DNA of 64,000 nucleotides from Plantago major. Taxonomy: Eukaryota; Streptophyta; Magnoliopsida; Lamiales; Plantaginaceae. The stretch lies in the NCBI GenBank assembly GCA_026545765.1, contig JAIFAC010000211.1, forward strand, positions 62,001 through 126,000, in the 5' to 3' direction. Under the pieces are notes generated by a model. That model did not search any database. It saw only the letters and a program-made list of their open reading frames with translations, and had not been told where the DNA came from. Numbering within the stretch: the stretch's first letter is position 1; every line of letters starts with the position of its first letter. The translations under genes and the position numbers were made by a program. Below are positions 35,901 to 47,470 of this stretch, in pieces.

Positions 35901-36560
35901 ACTCTCAAGTAGAGTTCTTCGTTATTTTATTACTCCTCCTGTGTGTTGTTTAAATCTCAAATTGACTTCTCCGTTTGTAATTATCTCTCTCCTATTATTG
36001 TTTTATTTAACCCACGATTGAATTTTACATTTGTTGTTTATACCACTTCATATGTGTGTTTATTAATTCTCAAGTAGTGTTCTTCGTTTGTGATACTCTT
36101 ACTCCTTCTGTGTATTGTTTAAATATAATATAGACTTATTCCTTGACATTATCCCACTCCTTTAGTGTGTTGTTTATCTCTCGAGTACAGTTATTCGTTT
36201 TTTGTTCTTCCCTCTCCAAAGTGGGTCCTTTATATCTCTCAAGTAGAGTTGTTCGTTTGTTGTTTATTCAACACATTTTGTGTTTTGTTTAACTCTCAAG
36301 TAGAGTTCTTCGTTCGTTATTTTATTACTCCTCTTCTGTGTTGTTTAAATCTCAAATTGACTTCTCCGTTTGTAATTATCTCTCTCCCATTATTGTTTTA
36401 TTTAACCCCTGAGTAGAATTTTTAATTGTTGTTTATCCCAATCCATATGTGTGTTGATTAATTCTCAAGTAGTGTTCTTCGTTTGTGATACTCTTACTCC
36501 TTCTGTGTATTGTTTAAATTTCGAATAGACTTCTTCCTTGACATTATCCCACTCCTTTAG
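26941..36560 (+). repeat. Dimeric higher-order repeat block, about 790 bp
   Basis: Two monomer types alternate. One has AGTACAGTTATTCG, CAAAGTGGGTCC, CTCCTCTTCTGTG and TAGAATTTTAATTTG. The other has AGTAGAGTTATTCG, GTGTGTCC, CTCCTCCTGTGTG and TTTTACATTTG. The marker TTTAATATAGAC lies at 27457, 28248, 29037, 29825, 30614, 31403, 32181, 32973, 33764 and 34547, spaced 778-792 bp. About 12 dimers are present, the last ones less regular. Confidence 0.88.
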
Positions 36561-39505
36561 TGTGTTGTTTATCTCTCGAGTAGAGTTATTCGTTTTTTGT
36601 TCTTCCCTCTCCAAAGTGTGTCCTTTATATCTCTCAAGTAGAGTTGTTCGTTTGTTGTTTATTCAACACCTTTTGTGTTTTGTTTAACTCTCAAGTAGAG
36701 TTCTTCGGTCGTTATTTTATTACTCCTCCTGTGAGTTGTTTAAATCTCAAATTGACTTCTCCGTTTGTAATTATCTCTCTCCCATTATTGTTTTATTTAA
36801 CCCACGAGTAGAATTTTACATTTGTTGTTTATCCCAATCCATATGTGTGTTTATTAATTCTCAAGTAGTGTTCTTCGTTTGTGATACTCTTACTCCTTCT
36901 GTGTATTGTTTAAATTTCGAATAGACTTCTTCCTTGACATTATCCCACTCCTTTAGTGTGTTGTTTATCTCTCGAGTAGAGTTATTCGTTTTTTGTTCTT
37001 CCATCTCCAAAGTGTGTCCTTTATATCTCTCAAGTAGAGTTGTTCGTTTGTTGTTTATTCAACACCTTTTGTGTTTTGTTTAACTCTCAAGTAGAGTTCT
37101 TCGTTCGTTATTTTATTACTCCTCCTGTGTGTTGTTTAAATCTCAAATTGACTTCTCCGTTTGTAATTATCTCTCTCCCATTATTGTTTTATTTAACCCC
37201 CGAGTAGAATTTTAATTTGTTGTTTATCCCAATCCATATGTGTGTTGATTAATTCTCAAGTAGTGTTCTTCGTTTGTGATACTCTTACTCCTTCTGTGTA
37301 TTGTTTAAATTTCGAATAGACTTCTTCCTTGACATTATCCCACTCCTTTAGTGTGTTGTTTATCTCTCGAGTAGAGTTATTCGTTTTTTGTTCTTCCCTC
37401 TCCAAAGTGTGTCCTTTATATCTCTCAAGTAGAGTTGTTCGTTTGTTGTTTATTCAACACCTTTTGTGTTTTGTTTAACTCTCAAGTAGAGTTCTTCGTT
37501 CGTTATTTTATTACTCCTCCTGTGAGTTGTTTAAATCTCAAATTGACTTCTCCGTTTGTAATTATCTCTCTCCCATTATTGTTTTATTTAACCCACGAGT
37601 AGAATTTTACATTTGTTGTTTATCCCAATCCATATGTGTGTTTATTAATTCTCAAGTAGTGTTCTTCGTTTGTGATACTCTTACTCCTTCTGTGTATTGT
37701 TTAAATTTCGAATAGACTTCTTCCTTGACATTATCCCACTCCTTTAGTGTGTTGTTTATCTCTCGAGTAGAGTTATTCATTTTTTGTTCATCCCTTTCCA
37801 AAGTGTGTCCTTTATATCTCTCAAGTAGAGTTGTTCGTTTGTTGTTTATTCAACACCTTTTGTGTTTTGTTTAACTCTCAAGTAGAGTTCTTCGTTCGTT
37901 ATTTTATTACTCCTCCTGTGAGTTGTTTAAATCTCAAATTGACTTCTCCGTTTGTAATTATCTCTCTCCCATTATTGTTTTATTTAACCCACGAGTAGAA
38001 TTTTACATTTGTTGTTTATCCCAATCCATATGTGTGTTTATTAATTCTCAAGTAGTGTTCTTCTTTTGTGATACTCTTACGTCTTCTGTGTATTGTTTAA
38101 ATTTCGAATAGACTTCTTCCTTGACATTATCCCACTCCTTTAGTGTGTTGTTTATCTCTCCAGTACAGTTATTCGTTTTTTGTTCTTCCCTCTCCAAAGT
38201 GTGTCCTTTATATCTCTCAAGTAGAGTTGTTCGTTTGTTGTTTATTCAACACCTTTTGTGTTTTGTTTAACTCTCAAGTAGAGTTCTTCGTTCGTTATTT
38301 TATTACTCCTCGTGTGTGTTGTTTAAATCTCAAATTAACTTCTCCGTTTGTAATTATCTCTCTCCCATTATTGTTTTATTTAACCCACGAGTAGAATTTT
38401 ACATTTGTTGTTTATCCCAAACCATATGTGTGTTTATTAATTCTCAAGTAGTGTTCTTCGTTTGAGATACTCTTACTCCTTCTGTGTATAGTTTAAATTT
38501 AATATAGACTTCTTCCTTGACATTATCCGACTCCTTTAGTTTGTTGTTTATCTCTCGAGTACAGTTATTCGTTTTTTGTTCTTCCCTCTCCAAAGTGGGT
38601 CCTTTATATCTCTAAAGTAGAGTTGTTCGTTTGTTGTTTATTCAACACATTTTGTGTTTTGTTTAACTCTCAAGTAGAGTTCTTCCTTCGTTATTTTATT
38701 ACTCCTCCTGTGTGTTGTTTAAATCTCAAATTGACTTCTGCGTTTGTAATTATCTCTCTCCCATTAGTGTTTTATTTAACCCACGAGTAGAATTTTACAT
38801 TTGTTGTTTATCCCAATCCATATGTGTGTTCATTAATTCTCAAGTAGTGTTCTTCGTGTGATACTCTTACTCCTTCTGTGTATTGTTTAAATTTCGAATA
38901 GACTTCTTCCTTGACATTATCCCACTCCTTAGTCTGTTGTTTATCTCTCGAGTAGAGTTATTCGTTTTTTGTTCTTCCCTCTCCAAAGTGTGTCGTTTAT
39001 ATCTCTCAAGTAGAGTTCTTCGTTTGTTGTTTATTCAACACCTTTTGTGTTTTGTTTAACTCTCAAGTAGAGTTCTTCCTTCGTTATTTTATTACTCCTC
39101 CTGTGTGTTGTTTAAATCTCAAATTGACTTCTCTGTTTGTAATTATCTCTCTCCCATTATTGTTTTATTTAACCCAACAGTAGAATTTTACATTTGTTGT
39201 TTATCCCAATCCATATGTGTGTTTATTAATTCTCAAGTAGTGTTCTTCGTTTGTGATACTCTTACTCCTTCTGTGTATTGTTTAAATTTTGAATAGACTT
39301 CTTCCTTGACATTATCCCACTCCTTTAGTGTGTTGTTTATCTCTCGAGTAGAGTTATTCGTTTTTTGTTCTTCCCTCTCCAAAGTGTGTCCTTTATATCT
39401 CTCAAGTAGAGTTGTTCGTTTGTTGTTTATTCAACACCTTTTGTGTTTTGTTTAACTCTCAAGTAGAGTTCTTCGTTCGTTATTTTATTACTCCTCCTGT
39501 GTGTT

Positions 39506-39901
39506 GTTTAAATCTCAAATTGACTTCTCCGTTTGTAATTATCTCTCTCCCATTATTGTTTTATTTAACCCACGAGTAGAATTTTACATTTGTTGTTTAT
39601 CCCAATCCATATGTGTGTTTATTAATTCTCAAGTAGTGTTCTTCGTTTGTGATACTCTTACTCCTTCTGTGTATTGTTTAAATTTCGTATAGACTTCTTC
39701 CTTGACATTATCCCACTCCTTTAGTGTGTTGTTTATCTCTCGAGTAGAGTTATTCGTTTTTTGTTCTTCCCTCTCCAAAGTGTGTCCTTTATATCACTCA
39801 AGTAGAGTTGTTCGTTTGTTGTTTATTCAACACCTTTTGTATTTTGTTTAACTCTCAAGTAGAGTTCTTCGTTCGTTATTTTATTACTCCTCCTGTGTGT
39901 T
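39506..39901 (+). repeat. Representative satellite monomer with its seven subunits
   Basis: A clean 396-bp unit. Seven related subunits can be laid out: 39506-39557 (52 bp), 39558-39616 (59), 39617-39675 (59), 39676-39730 (55), 39731-39787 (57), 39788-39844 (57) and 39845-39901 (57). Each starts with a GTTTA/TTTAT-like word, has a TCTCAAGTAGAGTT-like core, then TTCGTTTG-like, a pyrimidine-rich middle and a GTGTGTT-like end. The first, second and fourth are the most diverged. Confidence 0.85.
39850..39866. repeat. Short dyad in satellite subunit 7
   Basis: AACTCT-CAAGT-AGAGTT is a perfect 6-bp inverted repeat with a 5-nt loop. Subunits 5 and 6 keep the inner CTCT-N5-AGAG. The element recurs in nearly every monomer of both arms, hence hundreds of times in the window. 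Confidence 0.8.
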
Positions 39902-40920
39902 GTTTAAATCTCAAATTGACTTCTCCGTTTGTAATTATCTCTCTCCCATTATTGTTTTATTTAACCCACGAGTAGAATTTTACATTTGTTGTTTATCCCA
40001 ATCCATATGTGTGTTTATTAATTCTCAAGTAGTGTTCTTCGTTTGTGATACTCTTACTCCTTCTGTGTATTGTTTAAATTTAATATAGACTTCTTCCTTG
40101 ACATTATCCCACTCCTTTAGTGTGTTGTTTATCTCTCGAGTAGAGTTATTCATTTTTTGTTCTTCCCTCTCCAAAGTGGATCGTTTATATCTCTCAAGTA
40201 GAGTTGTTCGTTTGTTGTTTATTCAACACCTTTTGTGTTTTGTTTAACTCTCGAGTAGAGTTCTTCGTTCGTTATTTTATTACTCCTCGTGTGTGTTGTT
40301 TAAATCTCAAATTAACTTCTCCGTTTGTAATTATCTCTCTCCCATTATTGTTTTATTTAACCCACGAGTAGAATTTTACATTTGTTGTTTATCCCAATCC
40401 ATATGTGTGTTTATTAATTCTCAAGTAGTGTTCTTCGTGTGATACTCTTACCTTCCTGTATTGTTTAAATTTTGAATAGACTTCTTCCTTGACATTATCC
40501 CACTCCTTTAGTCTGTTGTTTATCTCTCGAGTAGAGTTATTCGTTTTTTGTTCTTCCCTCTCCAAAGTGGGTCGTTTATATCTCTCAAGTAGAGTTGTTC
40601 GTTTGTTGTTTATTCAACACCTTTTGTGTTTTGTTTAACTCTCAAGTAGAGTTCTTCGTTCGTTATTTTATTACTCCTCCTGTGTTGTTTAAATCTCAAA
40701 TTGACTTCTCCGCTTGTAATTATCTCTCTCCCATTATTGTTTTATTTAACCCATAGTAGAATTTTACATTTGTTGTTTATCCTAATCCATATGTGTGTTT
40801 ATTAATTCTCAAGTAGTGTTCTTCGCTTGTGATACTCTTACTCCTTCTCGTATTGTTTAAATTTCATATAGACTTCTTCCTTGACATTATCCCACTCCTT
40901 TAGGGTGTTGTTTATCTCTC

Positions 40921-43260
40921 GTGTACAGTTATTCGATTTTTGTTCTTCCCTCTCCAAAGTGTGTCCTTTATATCTCTCAAGTAGAGTTGTTCGTTTGTTG
41001 TTTATTCTACACCTTTTGTGTTTTGTTTAACTCTGAAGTAGAGTTCTTCGTTCGTTATTTTATTACTCCTACTGTGAGTTGGTTAAATCTCAAATTGACT
41101 TCTCCGTTTGTAATTATCTCTCTCCCATTATTGTTTTATTTAACCCACGAGTAGAATTTTACATTTGTTGTTTATCCCAATTCATATGTGTGTTTATTAA
41201 TTCTCAAGTAGTGTTCTTCGTTTGTGATACTCTTACTCCTTCTCTGTATTCTTTAAATTTCGAATAGACTTCTTCCTTGACATTATCCCACTCCTTTAGT
41301 CTGTTGTTTATCTCTCGAGTAGAGTTATTCGTTTTTTGTTCTTCCCTCTCCAAAGTGTGTCCATTATATCTCTCAAGTAGAGTTGTTCGTTTGTTGTTTA
41401 TTCAACACCTATTGTGTTTTGTTTAACTCTCAAGTAGAGTTCTTCGTTCGTTATTTTATTACTCCTCCTGTGAGTTGGTTAAATCTCAAATTGACTTCTC
41501 CACTTGTAATTATCTCTCTCCCATTATTGTTTTATTTAACCCACGAGTAGAATTTTACATTTGTTGTTTATCCCAATCCATATGTGTTTTTATTAATTCT
41601 CAAGTAGTGTTCTTCGTTTGTGATACTCTTACTCCTTCTGTGTATTGTTTAAATTTCGAATAGACTTCTTCCTTGACATTATCCCACTCCTTTAGTCTGT
41701 TGTTTATCTCTCGAGTAGAGTTATTCGTTTTATGTTCTTCCCTCTTCAAAGTGTGTCCTTTATATCTCTCAAGTAGAGTTGTTCGTTTGTTGTTTATTCT
41801 ACACCTTTTGTGTTTTGTTTAACTCTGAAGTAGAGTTCTTCGTTCGTTATTTTATTACTCCTCCTGTGAGTTGGTTAAATCTCAAATTGACTTCTCCGTT
41901 TGTAATTATCTCTCTCCCATTATTGTTTTATTTAACCCACGAGTAGAATTTTACATTTGTTGTTTATCCCAATTCATATGTGTGTTTATTAATTCTCAAG
42001 TAGTGTTCTTCGTTTGTGATACTCTTACTCCTTCTGTGTATTCTTTAAATTTCGAATAGACTTCTTCCTTGACATTATCCCACTCCTTTAGTCTGTTGTT
42101 TATCTCTCGAGTAGAGTTATTCGTTTTTTGTTCTTCCCTCTCCAAAGTGTGTCCATTATATCTCTCAAGTAGAGTTGTTCGTTTGTTGTTTATTCAACAC
42201 CTATTGTGTTTTGTTTAACTCTCAAGTAGAGTTCTTCGTTCGTTATTTTATTACTCCTCCTGTGAGTTGTTTAAATCTCAAATTGACTTCTCCGTTTGTA
42301 ATTATCTCTCTCCCATTATTATTTTATTTAACCCACGAGTAGAATTTTACATTTGTTGTTTATCCCAATCCATATGTGTTTTTATTAATTCTCAAGTAGT
42401 GTTCTTCGTTTGTGATACTCTTACTCCTTCTGTGTATTGTTTAAATTTCGAATAGACTTCTTCCTTGACATTATCCCACTCCTTTAGTCTGTTGTTTATC
42501 TCTCGAGTAGAGTTATTCGTTTTTTGTTCTTCCCTCTTCAAAGTGTGTCCTTTATATCTCTCAAGTAGAGTTGTTCGTTTGTTGTTTATTCAACACCTTT
42601 TGTGTTTTGTTTAACTCTCAAGTAGAGTTCTTCGTTCGTTATTTTATTACTCCTCCTGTGTGTTGTTTAAATCTGAAATTGACTTCTCCGTTTGTAATTA
42701 TCTCTCTCCCATTATTGTTTTATTTAACCCACGAGTAGAATTTTACATTTGTTGTTTATCCCAATCCATATGTGTGTTTATTAATTCTCAAGTAGTGTTC
42801 TTCGTTTGTGATACTCTTACTCCTTCTGTCTATTGTTTAAATTTCGAATAGACTTCTTCCTCGACATTATCCCACTCCTTTGGTGTGTTGTTTATCTCTC
42901 GAGTAGAGTTATTCGTTTTTTGTTCTTCCCTCTTCAAAGTGTGTCCTTTATATCTCTCAAGTAGAGTTGTTCGTTTGTTGTTTATTCTACACCTTTTGTG
43001 TTTTGTTTAACTCTGAAGTAGAGTTCTTCGTTCGTTATTTTATTACTCCTCCTGTGAGTTGGTTAAATCTCAAATTGACTTCTCCGTTTGTAATTATCTC
43101 TCTCCCATTATTGTTTTATTTAACCCACGAGTAGAATTTTACATTTGTTGTTTATCCCAATCCATATGTGTTTTTATTAATTCTCAAGTAGTGTTCTTCG
43201 TTTGTGATACTCTTACTCCTTCTGTGTATTGTTTAAATTTAATATAGACTTCTTCCTTGA
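40921..43260 (+). repeat. Second dimeric sub-block, about 792 bp
   Basis: Units here share GAGTTGGTTAAATC in place of GTTGTTTAAATC and TTTAGTCTGTTG in place of TTTAGTGTGTTG. Private variants alternate: CAATTCATATG with TATTCTTTAAA at 41079 and 41871 units, and CATATGTGTTTTTATT at 41475 and 42267 units. The step is 792 bp, so a different dimer was amplified here. Confidence 0.7.
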
Positions 43261-44835
43261 CATTATCCCACTCCTTTAGTCTGTTGTTTATCTCTCGAGT
43301 AGAGTTATTCGTTTTTTGTTCTTCCCTCTCCAAAGTGTGTCCTTTATATCTCTCAAGTAGAGTTGTTCGTTTGTTGTTTATTCAACACCTTTTGTGTTTT
43401 GTTTAACTCTCAAGTAGAGTTCTTCGTTCGTTATTTTATTACTCCTCCTGTGTTGTTTAAATCTCAAATTGACTTCTCCGTTTGTAATTATCTCTCTCCC
43501 ATTATTGTTTTATTTAACCCACGAGTAGAATTTTACATTTGTTGTTTATCCCAATCCATATGTGTGTTTATTAATTCTCAAGTAGTGTTCTTCGTTTGTG
43601 ATACTCTTACTCCTTCTGTGTATTGTTTAAATTTCGTATAGACTTCTTCCTTGACATTATCCCACTCCTTTAGTGTGTTGTTTATCTCTCGAGTAGAGTT
43701 ATTCGTTTTTTGTTCTTCCCTCTCCAAAGTGTGTCCTTTATATCACTCAAGTAGAGTTGTTCGTTTGTTGTTTATTCAACACCTTTTGTGTTTTGTTTAA
43801 CTCTCAAGTAGAGTTCTTCGTTCGTTATTTTATTACTCCTCCTGTGTGTTGTTTAAATCTCAAATTGACTTCTCCGTTTGTAATTATCTCTCTCCCATTA
43901 TTGTTTTATTTAACCCACGAGTAGAATTTTACATTTGTTGTTTATCCCAATCCATATGTGTGTTTATTAATTCTCAAGTAGTGTTCTTCGTTTGTGATAC
44001 TCTTACTCCTTCTGTGTATTGTTTAAATTTCGAATAGACTTCTTCCTTGACATTATCCCACTCCTTTAGTGTGTTGTTTATCTCTCGAGTAGAGTTATTC
44101 GTTTTTTGTTCTTCCCTCTCCAAAGTGTGTCCTTTATATCTCTCAAGTAGAGTTGTTCGTTTGTTGTTTATTCAACACCTATTGTGTTTTGTTTAACTCT
44201 CAAGTAGAGTTCTTCGTTCGTTATTTTATTACTCCTCCTGTGTGTTGTTTAAATCTCAAATTGACTTCTCCGTTTGTAATTATCTCTCTCCCATTATTGT
44301 TTTATTTAACCCACGAGTAGAATTTTACATTTGTTGTTTATCCCAATCCATATGTGTGTTTATTAATTCTCAAGTAGTGTTCTTCGTTTGTGATACTCTT
44401 ACTCCTTCTGTGTATTGTTTAAATTTCAAATAGACTTCTTCCTTGACATTATCCCACTCCTTTAGTGTGTTGTTTATCTCTCGAGTAGAGTTATTCGTTT
44501 TTTGTTCTTCCCTCCCCAAACTGTGTCCTTTATATCTCTCAAGTAGAGTTGTTCGTTTGTTGTTTATTCAACACCTTTTGTGTTTTGTTTAACTCTCAAG
44601 TAGAGTTCTTCGTTCGTTATTTTATTACTCCTCCTGTGAGTTGTTTAAATCTCAAATTGACTTCTCCGTTTGTAATTATCTCTCTCCCATTATTGTTTTA
44701 TTTAACCCATAGTAGAATTTTACATTTGTTGTTTATCCCAATCCATATGTGTGTTTATTAATTCTCAAGTAGTGTTCTTCGCTTGTGATACTCTTACTCT
44801 TCCGTGTATTGTTTAAATTTCAATAGACTTCTTCC

Positions 44836-45110
44836 TTGACATTATCCCACCTTTTAGTGTGTTGTTTATCTCTCGAGTAGAGTTATTCGCTTTTTGTTCT
44901 TCCTCTCCAAAGTGTGTTCTTTATATCCCTCCAGTAGAGCTGTTCGTTTGTTGTTTATTCAACACGTTTTGTGTTTTGTTTAACTCTCAAGTGGAGTTCT
45001 TCGATCGTTATTTTATTACACCTCATTTGTGTTGTTTAAATCTCAAATTGACTTCTCCGTTTGTAATTATCTCTCTCCCATTATTGTTTTATTTAACCCA
45101 CGAGTAGAAT
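44836..45110 (+). repeat. Duplicated variant segment, copy 1
   Basis: Shares with copy 2 a set of private variants: CCCTCCAGTAGAGC, CAACACGTTTTG, CAAGTGGAGTTC, TTCGATCG and ACACCTCATTTGTG. The copies are 2362 bp apart, close to six monomers. Confidence 0.8.
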
Positions 45111-47184
45111 TTTACATTTGTTGTTTATCCCAATCCATATGTGTGTTTATTAATTCTCAAGTAGTGTTCTTCGTTTGTGATACTCTTACTCCTTCTGTGT
45201 ATTGTTTAAATTTCGAATAGACTTCTTCCTCGACATTATCCCACTCCTTTAGTGTGTTCTTTATCTCTCGAGTAGAGTTATTCGTTTTTTGTTCTTCCCT
45301 CTCCAAAGTGTGTCCTTTATATCACTCAAGTAGAGTTGTTCGTTTGTTGTTTATTCAACACCTTTTGTGTTTTGTTTAACTCTCAAGTAGAGTTCTTCGT
45401 TCGTTATTTTATTACTCCTCCGTGAGTTGGTTAAATCTCAAATTGACTTCTCCGTTTGTAATTATCTCTCTCCAATTATTATTTTATTTAACCCACGAGT
45501 AGAATTTTAAATTTGTTGTTTATCCCAATCCATATGTGTGTTTATTAATTCTCAAGTAGTGTTCTTCGTTTGTGATACTCTTACTCCTTCTGTGTATTGT
45601 TCAAATTTCGAATAGACTTCATCCTTGACATTATCCCACTCCTTTAGTGTGTTGTTTATCTCTCGAGTAGAGTTATTCGTTTTTTGTTCTTCCCTCTCCA
45701 AAGTGTGTCCTTTATATCTCTAAAGTATAGTTGTTCTTTTGTTGTTTATTCAACACCTTTTGTGTTTTGTTTAACTCTCAAGTAGAGTTCTTCGTTCGTT
45801 ATTTTATTACTCCTCCTGTGTTGTTTAAATCTCAAATTGACTTCTCCGTTTGTAATTATCTCTCTCCCATTATTGTTTTATTTAACCCACGAGTAGAATT
45901 TTACATTTGTTGTTTATCCCAATCCATATGTGTGTTTATTAATTCTCAAGTAGTGTTCTTCGTTTGTGATACTCTTACTCCTTCTGTGTATTGTTTAAAT
46001 TTCGAATAGACTTCTTCCTTGACATTATCCCACCCCTTTAGTGTGTTGTTTATCTCTCGAGTAGAGTTATTCGTTTTTTGTTCTTCCCTCTCCAAAGTGT
46101 GTCCTTTATATCTCTCAAGTAGAGTTGTTCGTTTGTTGTTTATTCAACACCTTTTGTGTTTTGTTTAACTCTCAAGTAGAGTTCTTCGTTCGTTATTTTA
46201 TTACTCCTCCTGTGTGTTGTTTAAATCTCAAATTGACTTCTCCGTTTGTAATTATCTCTCTCCCATTATTGTTTTATTTAACCCACGAGTAGAATTTTAC
46301 ATTTGTTGTTTATCCCAATCCATATGTGTGTTTATTAATTCTCAAGTAGTGTTCTTCGTTTGTGATACTCTTACTCCTTCTGTGTATTGTTTAAATTTCG
46401 AATAGACTTCTTCCTTGACATTATCCCACTCCTTTAGTGTGTTGTTTATCTCTCGAGTAGAGTTATTCGTTTTTTGTTCTTCCCTCTCCAAAGTGTGTCC
46501 TTTATATCACTCAAGTAGAGTTGTTCGTTTGTTGTTTATTCAACACCTTTTGTGTTTTGTTTAACTCTCAAGTAGAGTTCTTCGCTCATATTTTAGTACT
46601 CCTGTGTGTTGTTTAAATCTCAAATTGACTTCTCCGTTTGTAATTATCTCTCTCCCATTATTGTTTTATTTAACCCACGAGTAGAATTTTACATTTGTTG
46701 TTTATCCCAATCCATATGTGTGTTTATTAATTCTCAAGTAGTGTTCTTCGTTTGTGATACTCTTACTCCTTCTCTGTATTGTTTAAATTTACAATAGACT
46801 TCTTCCTTGACATTAGCCCACTCCTTTAGTGTGTTGTTTATCTCTCGAGTACAGTTATTCGTTTTTTGTTCTTCCTCTCCAAAGTGTGTCCTTTATATCT
46901 CTCAAGTAGAGTTGTTCGCTTGTTGTTTATTCAACACCTTTGTGTTTTGTTTAACTCTCAAGTAGAGTTCTTCGCTCGTTATTTTATTACTCCTCCTGTG
47001 TTGTTTAAATCTCAAATTGACTTCTCCGTTTGTAATTATCTCTCTCCCATTATTGTTTTATTTAACCCACGAGTAGAATTTTACATTTGTTGTTTATCCC
47101 AATCCATATGTGTGTTTATTAATTCTCAAGTAGTGTTCTTCGCTTGTGATACTCTTACTCCTTCTCGTATTGTTTAAATTTCAA

Positions 47185-47470
47185 TAGACTTCTTCCTTGA
47201 CATTATCCAACTCCTTTAGTGTGTTGTTTATCTCTCGAGTAGAGTTATTCGCTTTTTGTTCTTCCTCTCCAAAGTGTGTTCTTTATATCCCTCCAGTAGA
47301 GCTGTTCGTTTGTTGTTTATTCAACACGTTTTGTGTTTTGTTTAACTCTCAAGTGGAGTTCTTCGATCGTTATTTTATTACACCTCATTTGTGTTGTTTA
47401 AATCTCAAATTGACTTCTCCGTTTGTAATTATCTCTCTCCAATTATTGTTTTATTTAACCCACGAGTAGA
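47185..47470 (+). repeat. Duplicated variant segment, copy 2
   Basis: Carries the same private variants as 44836-45110, starting with CCCTCCAG near 47290. The pair marks a segmental duplication or six-unit higher-order repeat within the array. Confidence 0.8.
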
